DNA of 50,419 nt from a candidate division WWE3 bacterium RIFCSPHIGHO2_02_FULL_38_14 (GCA_001772865.1 MEVD01000003.1:12393-62811), one strand, 5' to 3'. Shown: positions 1 through 9,117, counted from the first letter of the stretch. Translations and numbers: made by a program. Notes: generated from the sequence alone by a model not told the origin.

Positions 1-2
1 TG

Positions 3-701
3 AAAAATGATCCGGTAATATCCGGGACATTCAGTTTGGAAACAGCTAATGCACTAAGTATTCAAATCAGGGCGGGAGCACTGCCAGTGCCGGTTGAAGT
101 GCTGGAGCAGAAAACCGTAGGCGCTACTTTGGGGAATGAATCGGTTAATAAAAGTTTTATTGCCGGAGGAGTGGGCTTGTGGCTGGTGTTTATGTTTTTG
201 GTTTTTATGTACAAAAGGCTTGGTATATTGGCAGGAATGGCGTTGCTGATTTATGCTTTGGCAACATTGGCGATATTCAAACTTATTCCTGTGGTTCTGA
301 CATTGCCGGGTATTGCCGGATTTGTGCTTTCTATAGGAATGGCAACCGATGCAAATATTTTGGTATTTGAAAGAATTAAAGAGGAGATTTTCTGGGGGAG
401 GCCGAAAAATCTGGCTATAAAACTGGGTTTTGACCGAGCATGGAATTCCATTAAAGATTCAAATATTTCATCACTTTTAACTTCGGCTGTTTTATTTTAT
501 TTCGGAAGCGGTCCGGTAAGAGGATTTGCTCTTACTTTGTCTATCGGAATATTAGTTTCACTATTCAGCTCTATTTTTGTTGTAAAAACATTTATTGAAG
601 TTTTCAGATTCGGTAATCAAAATAGTCCCGTAGCAGAAGTAAATTTAAAATGGGACCCGAAGCAGTTATTAAAATTAGTTAAAAAGGGAACCGGAAAATG
701 A
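3..701 (+). CDS. secD: Protein translocase subunit SecD, C-terminal part (5' end outside window)
   Basis: The frame is already open at the left edge, so only about 232 C-terminal residues are visible. SecD pairs with SecF in the membrane and uses the proton motive force to help SecYEG finish export. The visible part begins at the end of the periplasmic P1 domain (NALSIQIRAGALPVPVEV) and runs through several membrane helices. It carries the family signature ATDANILVFERIKEE and a later GSGPVRGFALTL segment, both typical of SecD. The TGA stop overlaps the secF start by four bases (ATGA), so the two are translationally coupled. There are no internal breaks. The identification is secure; only the true start is unknown. 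Confidence 0.95.
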   Translation, partial: KNDPVISGTFSLETANALSIQIRAGALPVPVEVLEQKTVGATLGNESVNKSFIAGGVGLWLVFMFLVFMYKRLGILAGMALLIYALATLAIFKLIPVVLTLPGIAGFVLSIGMATDANILVFERIKEEIFWGRPKNLAIKLGFDRAWNSIKDSNISSLLTSAVLFYFGSGPVRGFALTLSIGILVSLFSSIFVVKTFIEVFRFGNQNSPVAEVNLKWDPKQLLKLVKKGTGK

Positions 702-1615
702 ATATTATTAAATTTACAAAATTTTATTTAATACTTTCACTGCTGGTCCTTGTTCCGGGATTAATTTCTTTGGCGGTCAACGGGTTGAATCTGGCGATTG
801 ATTTCACAGGGGGTTCGATTTTCATGTATAAGTTTCCGTCCGGAATTGAAAATAAAGAAGAAACGGAAACATCTTTTAGGGAAATATTTTCATTAAAAGA
901 TATTGTTGTAGAAAATATAACTTTTGAAGATGATACAGTTGTATTAAAAACCGGACCTACTGATACTTATCAAAATACCGACATAAATAAAGAAATAGAG
1001 GGCAACTTTGAAGGAGTTACACAACAGTCTTATGAAACCATCGGTCCTTCGGTAGGCAGAGAGACAGCAAAGAACTCGTTTATAGCGGTAGCAATGGCTT
1101 CAGTAGGAATACTTTTATATATTGCCTTTGCATTTAGAAATGTTCCTAAACCTTATTCAAGTTTCAGGTTCGGTGTGTGTGCAGTTATTGCAATGCTGCA
1201 CGACGCATTTGTTGTTTTGGGGGTCTTCTCAATATTGGGATTTTTACTCAAAGTTGAAATAGACTCTCTTTTTATTACTGCTATGCTAACTGTTCTTGGT
1301 TTTTCAGTACACGATACTATAGTTGTGTTTGACAGAATCAGGGAAAACCTGCATAAACTTCCTAAAACCTGGCAGTTTTCGGAAATCGTAAATTATTCTC
1401 TGGTGGAAACTTTAAACAGATCTTTGGCAACCTCATTGACTGTAATAATAACATTGACATCACTTCTTATTTTAGGAGGCGAAACTATTAAGTATTTTGT
1501 TTTGGCTTTACTTATTGGAATTGTTTCCGGAACATACTCGTCTATTTTTAATGCCTCGCCTCTGCTGGTTCTTTGGGAACAATTTAATATAAAAAGAAGC
1601 GGAAAGAACATTTGA
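698..1615 (+). CDS. secF: Protein translocase subunit SecF
   Basis: SecF is the partner of SecD in the accessory Sec translocase complex. The 305-residue protein has the expected order: a first membrane helix (about residues 8-28), the GLNLAIDFTGG motif directly after it, a periplasmic domain to about residue 125, then five helices. The signature GFSVHDTIVVFDRIREN lies near residue 200. Length is normal for the family. The start overlaps the secD stop and the TGA stop shares its last base with the recJ start, so secD-secF-recJ are read as one operon. Nothing unusual is seen beyond the separate (not fused) SecD and SecF genes. Confidence 0.95.
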   Translation: MNIIKFTKFYLILSLLVLVPGLISLAVNGLNLAIDFTGGSIFMYKFPSGIENKEETETSFREIFSLKDIVVENITFEDDTVVLKTGPTDTYQNTDINKEIEGNFEGVTQQSYETIGPSVGRETAKNSFIAVAMASVGILLYIAFAFRNVPKPYSSFRFGVCAVIAMLHDAFVVLGVFSILGFLLKVEIDSLFITAMLTVLGFSVHDTIVVFDRIRENLHKLPKTWQFSEIVNYSLVETLNRSLATSLTVIITLTSLLILGGETIKYFVLALLIGIVSGTYSSIFNASPLLVLWEQFNIKRSGKNI

Positions 1616-3318
1616 TGCTTTTGAAAAAATGGAACCTGCTCAAAAATTATGACGGCTCTGTTCCCGTTGCCAAACAATTGCTGGAAAACCGGGGGATAAC
1701 CGGTGAAAGCGCGGTAGAAAAATTTCTTAATCCTCCTAAATCATTAGATTTAATTCAATTGCTCGATGATGACTTTAAAGTGTCTCTGGAAAGTTCTAAA
1801 AATATAATTCTCAAATCCATAAGCGAAAACGAGCCGATAATAGTTTACGGCGATTATGATGCCGACGGCGTTTGTGCAACGGCAATTTTATATAAGACAA
1901 TTACCGGAAAAATGAAATATGAAAACTGCTATTACTTTATACCTAACAGATTTGAGCACGGTTACGGTCTTTCCAATAAATCTATAGACCAGGCAATTGA
2001 AAAATCGGGCGGTCTCAACAATGACAGTCATGGAGTTTCTGACGGCCGCGTCAAAAACAACAAAAAAATCCTATTTATTACAGTAGACAGCGGCATAACC
2101 GCAGTAAATGAAACAGATTATATTAAATCATTAGGCTGCTCAATAATAATTACGGACCACCATCAAAAGCCCGAAATTCTACCTAAAGCCGATAATATTT
2201 TGTGGAACGATAAACTGGTTGGGTCCGGGATAGCTTTTGTTCTGGCTTGTTATTTGGGATTTTTTGACGAACATTTATTGTCATTGTCGGCAATTGCCAC
2301 AGTTACTGATCTGCAGCCTGTATTGGGCTTGAACAGGTCAATTGTTAAAGACGGTTTGGAAGTTTTAAATAATAATCCTCCGGTAGGTATTAAAACTTTG
2401 CTTAAACTCTCCGGAAAAAATATTACGGAAATAACAACCTATGACCTTGGGTGGATAATCGGCCCGAGGCTTAACTCTTCCGGAAGAATCGTAGACGCGG
2501 AAGATTCACTAAAATTATTGTTATCGAATTCTGAAGAAGAAGCTCAAACCTATGCATTAAAATTAAACAGCGTCAACTCCGAGCGTCAGGATAAAACTAT
2601 TGAAATGTATGAAGTAGCTTCAATTTATGAAACATCTAAAGCTCCAAAACTTATTCTTTCAAGCAGCGAGGATTACCATGAAGGAATTATCGGGCTTGTT
2701 GCTGCCAAACTGGTTCAAAAGTATTACAGGCCTTCTATTGTTGTAAGTTTGGGAGAGGAATACGGAAAAGGTTCTGTGAGGTCTATTCCGGGAGTGGATA
2801 TTATTTCGGCTCTAAGAAAATACAGCCATATGTTTGTCAGTTTGGGTGGACACCCGATGGCGGCGGGATTTACTATACTTCGGTCAAAACTTGAGGAAGC
2901 TCATTCTCTTCTTTTAGCCGAAATGGAAAAGTTAATTACGGAAGAACTTTTGACTCCTGCTATTGATATAGATTTAAAGATTCCACTTACTAAGGTTAAT
3001 CCGGAATTTGTTAGAGAAGTAAATTTACTAAAACCATTCGGTATGGGAAATCCTGAGCCGCTGTTTTTAAGCGAAAATGCCGGGATAGCTAATATGAATA
3101 TAGTCGGCAAAGACCGCCAGCATTTGTCATTTAGATTTTTCAGCGGATCAAATTATTATAAGGGTATATTTTTCGGCGGTGCAGAATATGCCAATTCACT
3201 TAATATAGGTGACAGGGTTGATGTTGTTTATTCCGTAAAAGAATCCGAATTTAACGGATCTAAGTATATTGAACTTATAATTAAAGATTTAAAGAAGAGT
3301 CTGGATATTAACCGATAA
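1615..3318 (+). CDS. recJ: Single-stranded-DNA-specific exonuclease RecJ
   Basis: RecJ degrades single-stranded DNA 5' to 3' in recombination and repair. The protein has about 567 residues. DHH-domain motifs are visible in order: DYDADG near residues 80-85, TVDSGITA near 158-165 and TDHH near 180-183, which supply the metal-binding aspartates and histidines. A DHHA1-type GGHPMAAGF motif lies near residue 410, followed by a C-terminal OB-like region with FGMGNPEP. I chose the ATG at 1615 over a TTG three bases upstream because it overlaps the secF stop (TGATG). Length fits the family. The short insertion around residues 135-150 (rich in Asn, Ser and Lys) is not a usual RecJ feature. Confidence 0.93.
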   Translation: MLLKKWNLLKNYDGSVPVAKQLLENRGITGESAVEKFLNPPKSLDLIQLLDDDFKVSLESSKNIILKSISENEPIIVYGDYDADGVCATAILYKTITGKMKYENCYYFIPNRFEHGYGLSNKSIDQAIEKSGGLNNDSHGVSDGRVKNNKKILFITVDSGITAVNETDYIKSLGCSIIITDHHQKPEILPKADNILWNDKLVGSGIAFVLACYLGFFDEHLLSLSAIATVTDLQPVLGLNRSIVKDGLEVLNNNPPVGIKTLLKLSGKNITEITTYDLGWIIGPRLNSSGRIVDAEDSLKLLLSNSEEEAQTYALKLNSVNSERQDKTIEMYEVASIYETSKAPKLILSSSEDYHEGIIGLVAAKLVQKYYRPSIVVSLGEEYGKGSVRSIPGVDIISALRKYSHMFVSLGGHPMAAGFTILRSKLEEAHSLLLAEMEKLITEELLTPAIDIDLKIPLTKVNPEFVREVNLLKPFGMGNPEPLFLSENAGIANMNIVGKDRQHLSFRFFSGSNYYKGIFFGGAEYANSLNIGDRVDVVYSVKESEFNGSKYIELIIKDLKKSLDINR

Positions 3319-3372
3319 ATGAATACTTGATTAGTAAGTAATTATTTGAGAGAATCACAATATTTTAAAAAT

Positions 3373-4779
3373 ATGAAACAACTAACTAGAACAATGTCTA
3401 TAGAAACTTTAAAAAAGGTGGGAGAAATAGTTTTGCTTCAAGGATGGGTGGATGTTAAAAGAGACCACGGAAAAATAACCTTTATAGATTTGCGCGACAG
3501 GACCGGCAGAGTTCAGTGCGTAGGAGTGGATAAAATGTCCGATCTGGTGGAGGAATCCGTAATTGAACTTTCCGGCGTGGTTAAAAGCCGGCCGGAGAAA
3601 ATGGTAAATCCGGATATGGAAACCGGAACCGTTGAAATTGAAGTGCAGGATTACAAAGTTCTCAGCAAAGTAAATGAGCTGCCGATACCGGTAAACGGAG
3701 ACGGTTATGAAATAAGCGAAGAAAAGCGATTAAAATACAGATATTTGGATCTGAGACGCGAAAGAATGTCTAAAATAATTAAACTTCGCTCCGCATATGC
3801 TAAAGAAATAAGAAATATTTTATATGAAAAAGAATTTACCGAAGTCGAAACTCCTATGCTCACGAAGTCCACAAAAGAAGGAGCAAGAGATTTTATAGTT
3901 CCGTCCAGGCATAATCCCGGAAAGTTTTATGCCCTTCCTCAAAGTCCCCAGCAGTATAAGCAGCTATTAATGACCGCAGGAGTAGAGAAGTATTTTCAAT
4001 TTGCCCGGGCGATCAGGGATGAAGATTTAAGAGCCGACAGAGGGTATGAACATACTCAGGTAGATTTGGAAATGAGTTTTGTTTCCAGAGAAGATGTTAT
4101 GGCGGTTGTGGAAGAAATAGTTAAAAGAGCTGTTAAAGCCGTGGGGGGAAAACTTCAAAAAGAAGAATTTCCGGTGTTTGATTATAAAGAAGCTATGGAA
4201 AAGTTCGGAGCCGATAAGTTTGATTTGAGAACAGAAAAGGAAAAAGATGAAGGTGTATTGGCGTTTGCCTGGGTAATAAATTTTCCGTTTTTTAAAAAAG
4301 TTGATGTTTCGGATGCGGCAGAAGTAGCAGACAGCAAAAGCGGATGGACTTTTACCCATAACCCGTTCAGCAATCCTATAGAATCTCATATGAAATGGCA
4401 TTTGAAAGGGGAAAATGTAGATCAAATTCTTACAACACAATATGATTTGGTATGCAATGGTTATGAAGCCGGTGGCGGAAGCATTAGAGCCCATTTACCC
4501 GAAGTTGTGAAAGCCACGTTTAGAATTATGGGGTACAGCGATGAGGAAATTAAAGCCAATGTTGGTCATATGCTGGAGGCATTTGAATTGGGAACACCTC
4601 CGCACGGTGGTATAGCTTTAGGTTTGGACAGGCATGTAATGATTTTGGCCGGAGAAAAATCCTTAAAAGAGGCAATTGCGTTTCCCATGACTTCTACCGG
4701 TAGGACTTCAGTAATGGACGCTCCGGGTGATGTGGATCCGGAATTATTAAAAGAGCTGCATATTTCCGTTAAAAAATAA
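3373..4779 (+). CDS. aspS: Aspartyl-tRNA synthetase, short form lacking the GAD insertion
   Basis: This class II synthetase charges tRNA-Asp (or Asp/Asn). An N-terminal OB anticodon-binding domain (about residues 1-110) includes GWVDVKRDHGKITFIDLRDR. The catalytic core has YALPQSPQQYKQLLM, motif 2 (FQFARAIRDEDLRADRGYEHTQ) and motif 3 (HGGIALGLDRHVMILAG). At about 468 residues it is some 120 shorter than usual bacterial AspRS: the GAD domain normally found between motifs 2 and 3 is missing, and the core passes from DLEMSF to VINFPFF with only a short linker. I chose ATG 3373 because the preceding residues in the open frame have no family counterpart. No SD is seen; a TATTTT box lies six bases before the ATG. 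Confidence 0.93.
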   Translation: MKQLTRTMSIETLKKVGEIVLLQGWVDVKRDHGKITFIDLRDRTGRVQCVGVDKMSDLVEESVIELSGVVKSRPEKMVNPDMETGTVEIEVQDYKVLSKVNELPIPVNGDGYEISEEKRLKYRYLDLRRERMSKIIKLRSAYAKEIRNILYEKEFTEVETPMLTKSTKEGARDFIVPSRHNPGKFYALPQSPQQYKQLLMTAGVEKYFQFARAIRDEDLRADRGYEHTQVDLEMSFVSREDVMAVVEEIVKRAVKAVGGKLQKEEFPVFDYKEAMEKFGADKFDLRTEKEKDEGVLAFAWVINFPFFKKVDVSDAAEVADSKSGWTFTHNPFSNPIESHMKWHLKGENVDQILTTQYDLVCNGYEAGGGSIRAHLPEVVKATFRIMGYSDEEIKANVGHMLEAFELGTPPHGGIALGLDRHVMILAGEKSLKEAIAFPMTSTGRTSVMDAPGDVDPELLKELHISVKK

Positions 4780-4804
4780 CGTTTTAATATCGCAAAATAT
4801 AAAT

Positions 4805-5266
4805 ATGACAGTACTTGAAAAAATATTGAAACTTTTTAACGATAACAGAATTGAATTTGAAAGAATTGATCACGAACCTGTTTATACTAGTGAAGACGCG
4901 GCGAAAATAAGAGATACCGTACTTTCTATGGGCGCTAAAGCATTAATACTTTATGCCGATAATAATTCTATATTGGCTGTAGTTCCCGGAGATAAAAAAC
5001 TGGATTTCAACAAATTTAAAAAAAATTTTGTGGTTAAAGACTTAAGAATGGCATCAAAAGATGAAGTATATAATTTAACCGGACTTGAAGTCGGGTCTAT
5101 TCCTCCTGTAGGAAAGTCAATTAATCTGAAGTCTTATTTTTCCGATGACTTTAAATTCAAAGATACGGTGGCTTTTAATGCAGGAATGCATACAGTTTCA
5201 ATAAAAATGAAAGTCGAAGATCTTCTGAAATTAGAAAATCCTGTAATAGGGGACTTTTCCAAATGA
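4805..5266 (+). CDS. YbaK/EbsC-type aminoacyl-tRNA deacylase
   Basis: This 153-residue protein belongs to the YbaK/ProX-like editing family, whose members hydrolyse mischarged aminoacyl-tRNAs such as Cys-tRNA-Pro or Ala-tRNA-Pro in trans. The whole protein is one domain. The recognisable features are the HEPVYTSEDAAKIR segment near residue 22, the DKKLDFNKFKK segment near residue 60, and the GSIPPVG loop near residue 97 that matches the family's G-x-(V/I)-PP-(F/V)-G. Its position just downstream of aspS fits a tRNA quality-control role, but its exact substrate cannot be read from sequence. The gap from aspS is 25 bases and contains no SD. Confidence 0.8.
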   Translation: MTVLEKILKLFNDNRIEFERIDHEPVYTSEDAAKIRDTVLSMGAKALILYADNNSILAVVPGDKKLDFNKFKKNFVVKDLRMASKDEVYNLTGLEVGSIPPVGKSINLKSYFSDDFKFKDTVAFNAGMHTVSIKMKVEDLLKLENPVIGDFSK

Positions 5267-5294
5267 AACAATTGCATTAGAATCGTTAAGTTAT

Positions 5295-6374
5295 ATGGAA
5301 ATGGCAGTAAATCAAAAAATCAAACTGTTTATTATAAAATTTTTTATTAATTTAATTTGGATACTGGATTATATTACCAGCTTCCCGTCGAAAATTTACT
5401 CCGGAGCAGCAGTAACGGCGGCATTAATGATATTGGTTTCATTCTATATTCCCGGTACCCCCACAAATATAAAACTGACTTGGGTTTCTAAAAAATATTC
5501 TTATATATCAGATTATTTTTATGAAAGCGTCAATTATCAAAATAAACATAATTATCCTCAGGTTTTAGGTGTCAAGACCACAAAAATCGATTATCCTTAT
5601 CTGGCTTCTTCTATTGAAATGCCTGCTATAAGCGCAAAATCGGCGATTATAATAGATAAAAACAGCGGAAAAACATTATTTGAACTAAATAAAAATCTGC
5701 ATTTAGCCCCCGCATCCACTACCAAGCTTATGACGGCTCTGGTGTCGCTTGATTTGTATAACCTGGAAGATTATTTGATTATTCCATATTTGTGTACATT
5801 GAGCGATAGTCAAAAAATAGGATTTTCCGTAGATTCAAAAGTCAGAGTAAGAGATTTGCTGATCGGTTTGCTGGTAGGTTCGGGAGGAGATTCTGCGTGC
5901 GCGCTATCAACCGGAAAAGTTACCGCCAATGAATTTTTGAATTTAATGAATAAAAAAGCTAAAGATCTGGGAATGGATAATACTCAGTTCACTAATCCGG
6001 TAGGATTAGACGGAGCGCATTTTTCCACTGCTGAAGATTTATACAAGCTTGCGCAATATGCCACTGAAAGCGAAGTTATAAAAAATATTGTAAAGCTGAA
6101 AAATATAGATATTCCCGTTTTAAATTCCGACGGGATAAATTCAAGTATTTCGGTTGTGAGCACAAATAAATTATTGTGGGATATCAAGGGAAGTGTGGGA
6201 ATTAAAACCGGGAAAACAGAAGCGGCGGGAGAAGTGCTTATTTATGAATACAAAAACGACAAGCTGGATAAAGACCTTATAATAATAGTTATGGGGAGCC
6301 AGGATAGATTTTTAGATACACAGAATCTGCTTTTCTGGACATTGAATTCTTATAAGTGGGAAAAAGACGCATAA
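5295..6374 (+). CDS. Membrane-anchored D-alanyl-D-alanine carboxypeptidase (S11 family)
   Basis: This 359-residue protein has an N-terminal membrane segment (about residues 35-52) that would anchor an extracytoplasmic penicillin-binding domain trimming peptidoglycan stem peptides. The catalytic SxxK motif is STTK at 141-144 (APASTTKLMTALVSLD). The KTG motif is at 304-306. The middle motif, usually SGN followed by DAA, reads SGGDSA at 196-201, so the conserved Asn is Gly. Either activity is altered or another residue takes its place. Start could be ATG 5295 or 5301; neither has a good SD. It converges with the next gene, with only three bases between the two stops. Confidence 0.85.
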   Translation: MEMAVNQKIKLFIIKFFINLIWILDYITSFPSKIYSGAAVTAALMILVSFYIPGTPTNIKLTWVSKKYSYISDYFYESVNYQNKHNYPQVLGVKTTKIDYPYLASSIEMPAISAKSAIIIDKNSGKTLFELNKNLHLAPASTTKLMTALVSLDLYNLEDYLIIPYLCTLSDSQKIGFSVDSKVRVRDLLIGLLVGSGGDSACALSTGKVTANEFLNLMNKKAKDLGMDNTQFTNPVGLDGAHFSTAEDLYKLAQYATESEVIKNIVKLKNIDIPVLNSDGINSSISVVSTNKLLWDIKGSVGIKTGKTEAAGEVLIYEYKNDKLDKDLIIIVMGSQDRFLDTQNLLFWTLNSYKWEKDA

Positions 6375-6377
6375 GAA

Positions 6378-7523
6378 TTATTGGTTGGATTCTGTAAGGT
6401 TTGGCGCGCTCTGCTTAATCCAGCTGCCGATAACTGCAGGATAATAAATCGTAATTTCCCCTCCGGCAGACCCTGCTGCCGAGTAGTTTCCTTCAAATAC
6501 ATAAATAGGCTGTAAAAACTTCTGGAACTTGGGGGTTTCATAATATGCAAGATAGATATCATTTATCAAAACCCTGTCAACTTTTACAGGTTTGTAATCC
6601 TGGAAGGCATTTGATTCTCTGGAAGTCACATTAGCTATTACTCCAGATCCTTTGCTAACTGCAGCCCATACGTCTTCCACCGGCGAAATCGGATATGTAG
6701 CGTTTGATTGCGTGTCTATATCCCAATAAGTGTATTCCAATAATGGATTATTTATAAAAGTCTCCGTAGTGCTGCTGATATAAACTCTTATAAGTCCTCT
6801 TTTCGGATCGGGTCCGAGAATAGGTATATCCTTAACCTGTCTATAAAAATCCACAGAAGCGAGTTGAGCTTCTTTTATTACTTCGGTAGGTATTATTGCG
6901 TTGCCTGAAAATTTTCCCATAACCACATTCGGCTGAGAATTTGCGTATAATGGATCTTCAAGCCTGTGAACACTGTTTAAAACACCTTTCGCTCTTCTTA
7001 TAGCTTCTTCCTGGGCTAGTCGTCCAGCTACTATCTTGTCTTGTTTTCCAATTAACTGCGTAAACATTTTAAGTTCCCTGGTGTCTATATTTATAGTCAG
7101 CGCCGATCCAGAAATAATATTTCTCCAGGAATAAATGTTTCCTTTAAGATCCGTTGTCAGGTCGCTGTCGGTAAAACCTAATGATTCCGCGTCGGCTTTT
7201 GCGTCTTTGCCCGCCTGATATGAAAATTTAGCTGGTTTGAATCTGTATACTGTCATGTTGTTCGGAAGATCCGAAGGTAGCCTGCCGGTTTTAGTATTCA
7301 GCACGTATGTTGGATTAGAGGTTTGCAATGCTTTTTGGGTGAATTCCAAAGGATCGAGCAAACCGTAGACAGGATTAGAGGTGTCTTTTGGCGGATTTAG
7401 TAATCTTACTATATTTCTTAACTGAGGATAAAACAATAAGGTAATTAAATAGTAGACAACAGCGAATAATATTAACAACTTTATGCTTCTTCTAAACTTT
7501 AATGATGTTGTTGTTAAACTCAT
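6378..7523 (-). CDS. Single-TM extracytoplasmic protein of unknown function
   Basis: I do not recognise this family securely. The 381-residue product (from ATG 7523) has a basic N-terminus, one membrane helix at about residues 13-32 (LLILFAVVYYLITLLFY), and a long polar outside domain. That domain contains two segments reminiscent of PepSY/YycH-I-like folds (AQEEAIRRAKGVLN and a C-terminal YLAYYETPKFQKFLQPIYVFEG), but this is a loose resemblance. ATG 7523 is preferred over an upstream ATG at 7541 because an extended -10 box sits eight bases before it. It is divergent from gltX, and their promoters overlap within about 35 bases. It is intact, with no frameshift. Confidence 0.7.
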   Translation of the reverse strand: MSLTTTSLKFRRSIKLLILFAVVYYLITLLFYPQLRNIVRLLNPPKDTSNPVYGLLDPLEFTQKALQTSNPTYVLNTKTGRLPSDLPNNMTVYRFKPAKFSYQAGKDAKADAESLGFTDSDLTTDLKGNIYSWRNIISGSALTINIDTRELKMFTQLIGKQDKIVAGRLAQEEAIRRAKGVLNSVHRLEDPLYANSQPNVVMGKFSGNAIIPTEVIKEAQLASVDFYRQVKDIPILGPDPKRGLIRVYISSTTETFINNPLLEYTYWDIDTQSNATYPISPVEDVWAAVSKGSGVIANVTSRESNAFQDYKPVKVDRVLINDIYLAYYETPKFQKFLQPIYVFEGNYSAAGSAGGEITIYYPAVIGSWIKQSAPNLTESNQ

Positions 7524-7531
7524 ACATGTAA

Positions 7532-7540
7532 ATATTAACA
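7532..7540 (-). promoter_or_regulatory. Extended -10 promoter, leaderless start of the 7523 gene
   Basis: Read on the minus strand the bases are TGT-TAATAT, followed by eight bases and then ATG at 7523. The expected transcription start falls on or one to two bases before the ATG, and there is no SD. The gltX -10 candidate (TATGAT, 7542-7547, plus strand, 11 bases before its ATG) is directly adjacent, so the two divergent promoters occupy the same short region. Confidence 0.55.
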
Positions 7541-7558
7541 TTATGATAGAATTCAGTC

Positions 7559-9043
7559 ATGCCGCAAGTTAGAACAAGAATGGCTCCAAGTCCTACGGGT
7601 GAATATCATATCGGAGGTATGAGGACTCTATTATATAATTACGCTTTTGCCAGAAAAAACAACGGAAAATTTATTTTAAGAATAGAGGATACGGATAGGG
7701 AAAGACATGTTGAAGGAGCAGCCGAAAGGTTGGTGCGGGTTATTAAAGATTACGGGTTAAATTGGGATGAAGGCCCTGAAGTAGGAGGACCGTTTGAACC
7801 TTATATTCAGTCACAGCGTCTGGATATTTATAAAAAACATGCCTTGGATCTGATAAATAAAGGACATGCCTACTATTGTTTTTGCACTGAAGAGAGACTG
7901 GAGAAAATGAGAGAAGAACAAAGAAAAACAGGACTTCCCACTACTAAATATGACAGACAGTGTTTAAATTTGGAAAAAGACGATGTGGAAAAAAGACTGA
8001 ATAACGGGGAGCCGCACGTTATAAGATTAAAAGTGCCGGAAAACGAGGAAATAATAGTAAAGGACTTAATTTTGGGGGAGATAAAATTTAACTCCCAGGA
8101 TATTGATGATCAAGTTTTGTTAAAGTCCGACGGCTTTCCGACTTATCATTTGGCTGTGGTAGTTGATGACCGTCTGATGGAAATTTCTCATGTGCTTAGA
8201 GGTTTGGAATGGCTTCCCTCTACTCCCAAGCATATTCTTTTATATAAATATTTCGGGTGGGAATTGCCTGTTTATGGGCATTTGCCTTTGTTAAAGGAAG
8301 TAGGGGAGAATAAAAAATTGTCCAAGAGAATGGGCTCAGTATCGGCGCAAGGTTTTTTGGAAGATGGCTACCTGCCGGAAGCACTGCTTAATTTTTTAAT
8401 GTTTCTGGGCTGGAATCCCGGAACAGAAAAAGAAATATATTCAATTGAAGAATTCATACAGGACTTTTCTCTGGAAAAAGTGCAGATTTCGGATATGGCT
8501 TCATTTGATAGGATGAAACTAAAGTGGTACAACTCATATTATATTAGAAATCTTTCGGAGGATGATTTTTATAACAGGTTAACTGAGTGGTCTGAAAAAT
8601 ACAATTATGATTTTAAAGTTAATGATTATATCCGGAAATATACAAAAGAGTATTTTTTAAAGGTATTAAAGCTTATTCACGAAAGACTGCAGGTTTTTAG
8701 TGATATTAAAGAACTTACTTCATATTTTTTTAAAGATCCTGTTGTAAATAAGGATATGCTTTTGGAAAAATCCAAAGATCGGGAGGCGGCTAAAGACATA
8801 TTGAATTCTTATATAAATCTATACAGTGAAATCATTGAATCCGACTGGAATAAAGAAAACCTTGATAAAAGATCTCACGAAGTTCTTTTGCTAAAAGGAT
8901 TTAAAACTAAAGAAGCGTTTATGACTTTAAGGATTGCTCTTACCGGAATGGAGGCAACGCCGCCATTGTTTGATGTTTTAGGATTAATGAAAAAAGAAAT
9001 CGTTCTGAAAAGACTGGAAGATGCTTTGAGTTTGGTTTCGTGA
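7559..9043 (+). CDS. gltX: Glutamyl-tRNA synthetase
   Basis: This class I synthetase charges tRNA-Glu (in many bacteria also tRNA-Gln for later amidation). The 494-residue length is normal. The HIGH-type motif is in APSPTGEYHIGGMRTLLYN (residues 10-28), RIEDTDRER follows, and the KMSKS-type loop is KKLSKRMGSVS near residue 260. The C-terminal third is the helical anticodon-binding region. Whether the enzyme is discriminating or not cannot be told here. There is no SD before the ATG; TATGAT lies 11 bases upstream. The gene stands alone between the divergent 7523 gene and the recA promoter region. Confidence 0.95.
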   Translation: MPQVRTRMAPSPTGEYHIGGMRTLLYNYAFARKNNGKFILRIEDTDRERHVEGAAERLVRVIKDYGLNWDEGPEVGGPFEPYIQSQRLDIYKKHALDLINKGHAYYCFCTEERLEKMREEQRKTGLPTTKYDRQCLNLEKDDVEKRLNNGEPHVIRLKVPENEEIIVKDLILGEIKFNSQDIDDQVLLKSDGFPTYHLAVVVDDRLMEISHVLRGLEWLPSTPKHILLYKYFGWELPVYGHLPLLKEVGENKKLSKRMGSVSAQGFLEDGYLPEALLNFLMFLGWNPGTEKEIYSIEEFIQDFSLEKVQISDMASFDRMKLKWYNSYYIRNLSEDDFYNRLTEWSEKYNYDFKVNDYIRKYTKEYFLKVLKLIHERLQVFSDIKELTSYFFKDPVVNKDMLLEKSKDREAAKDILNSYINLYSEIIESDWNKENLDKRSHEVLLLKGFKTKEAFMTLRIALTGMEATPPLFDVLGLMKKEIVLKRLEDALSLVS

Positions 9044-9063
9044 TGTTAAGGTGTTAGAAGCAA

Positions 9064-9117
9064 TTTCTATTAAATATAGAAACTCATAATTGCCAAACTC
9101 ATTTACATTGCTACAAT
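9064..9117 (+). promoter_or_regulatory. recA promoter with an upstream inverted repeat
   Basis: A promoter is visible: -35 TTGCCA (9090-9095), a 16-base spacer, and -10 TACAAT (9112-9117). Just upstream is a perfect inverted repeat TTTCTAT-N5-ATAGAAA (9064-9082). It has no U-run after it, so it is a poor terminator for gltX. Its place before recA makes it a candidate operator for a damage-response regulator. It does not match the E. coli LexA box (CTG-N10-CAG) or the Bacillus one (GAAC-N4-GTTC). The regulator is unknown. Confidence 0.5.

Noticed and set aside
4027-4494. A 155-codon open frame on the minus strand opposite aspS
   Set aside because: It lies wholly inside aspS, and the composition (Phe/Ile/Lys/His-rich) is that of a shadow frame with no recognisable domain.
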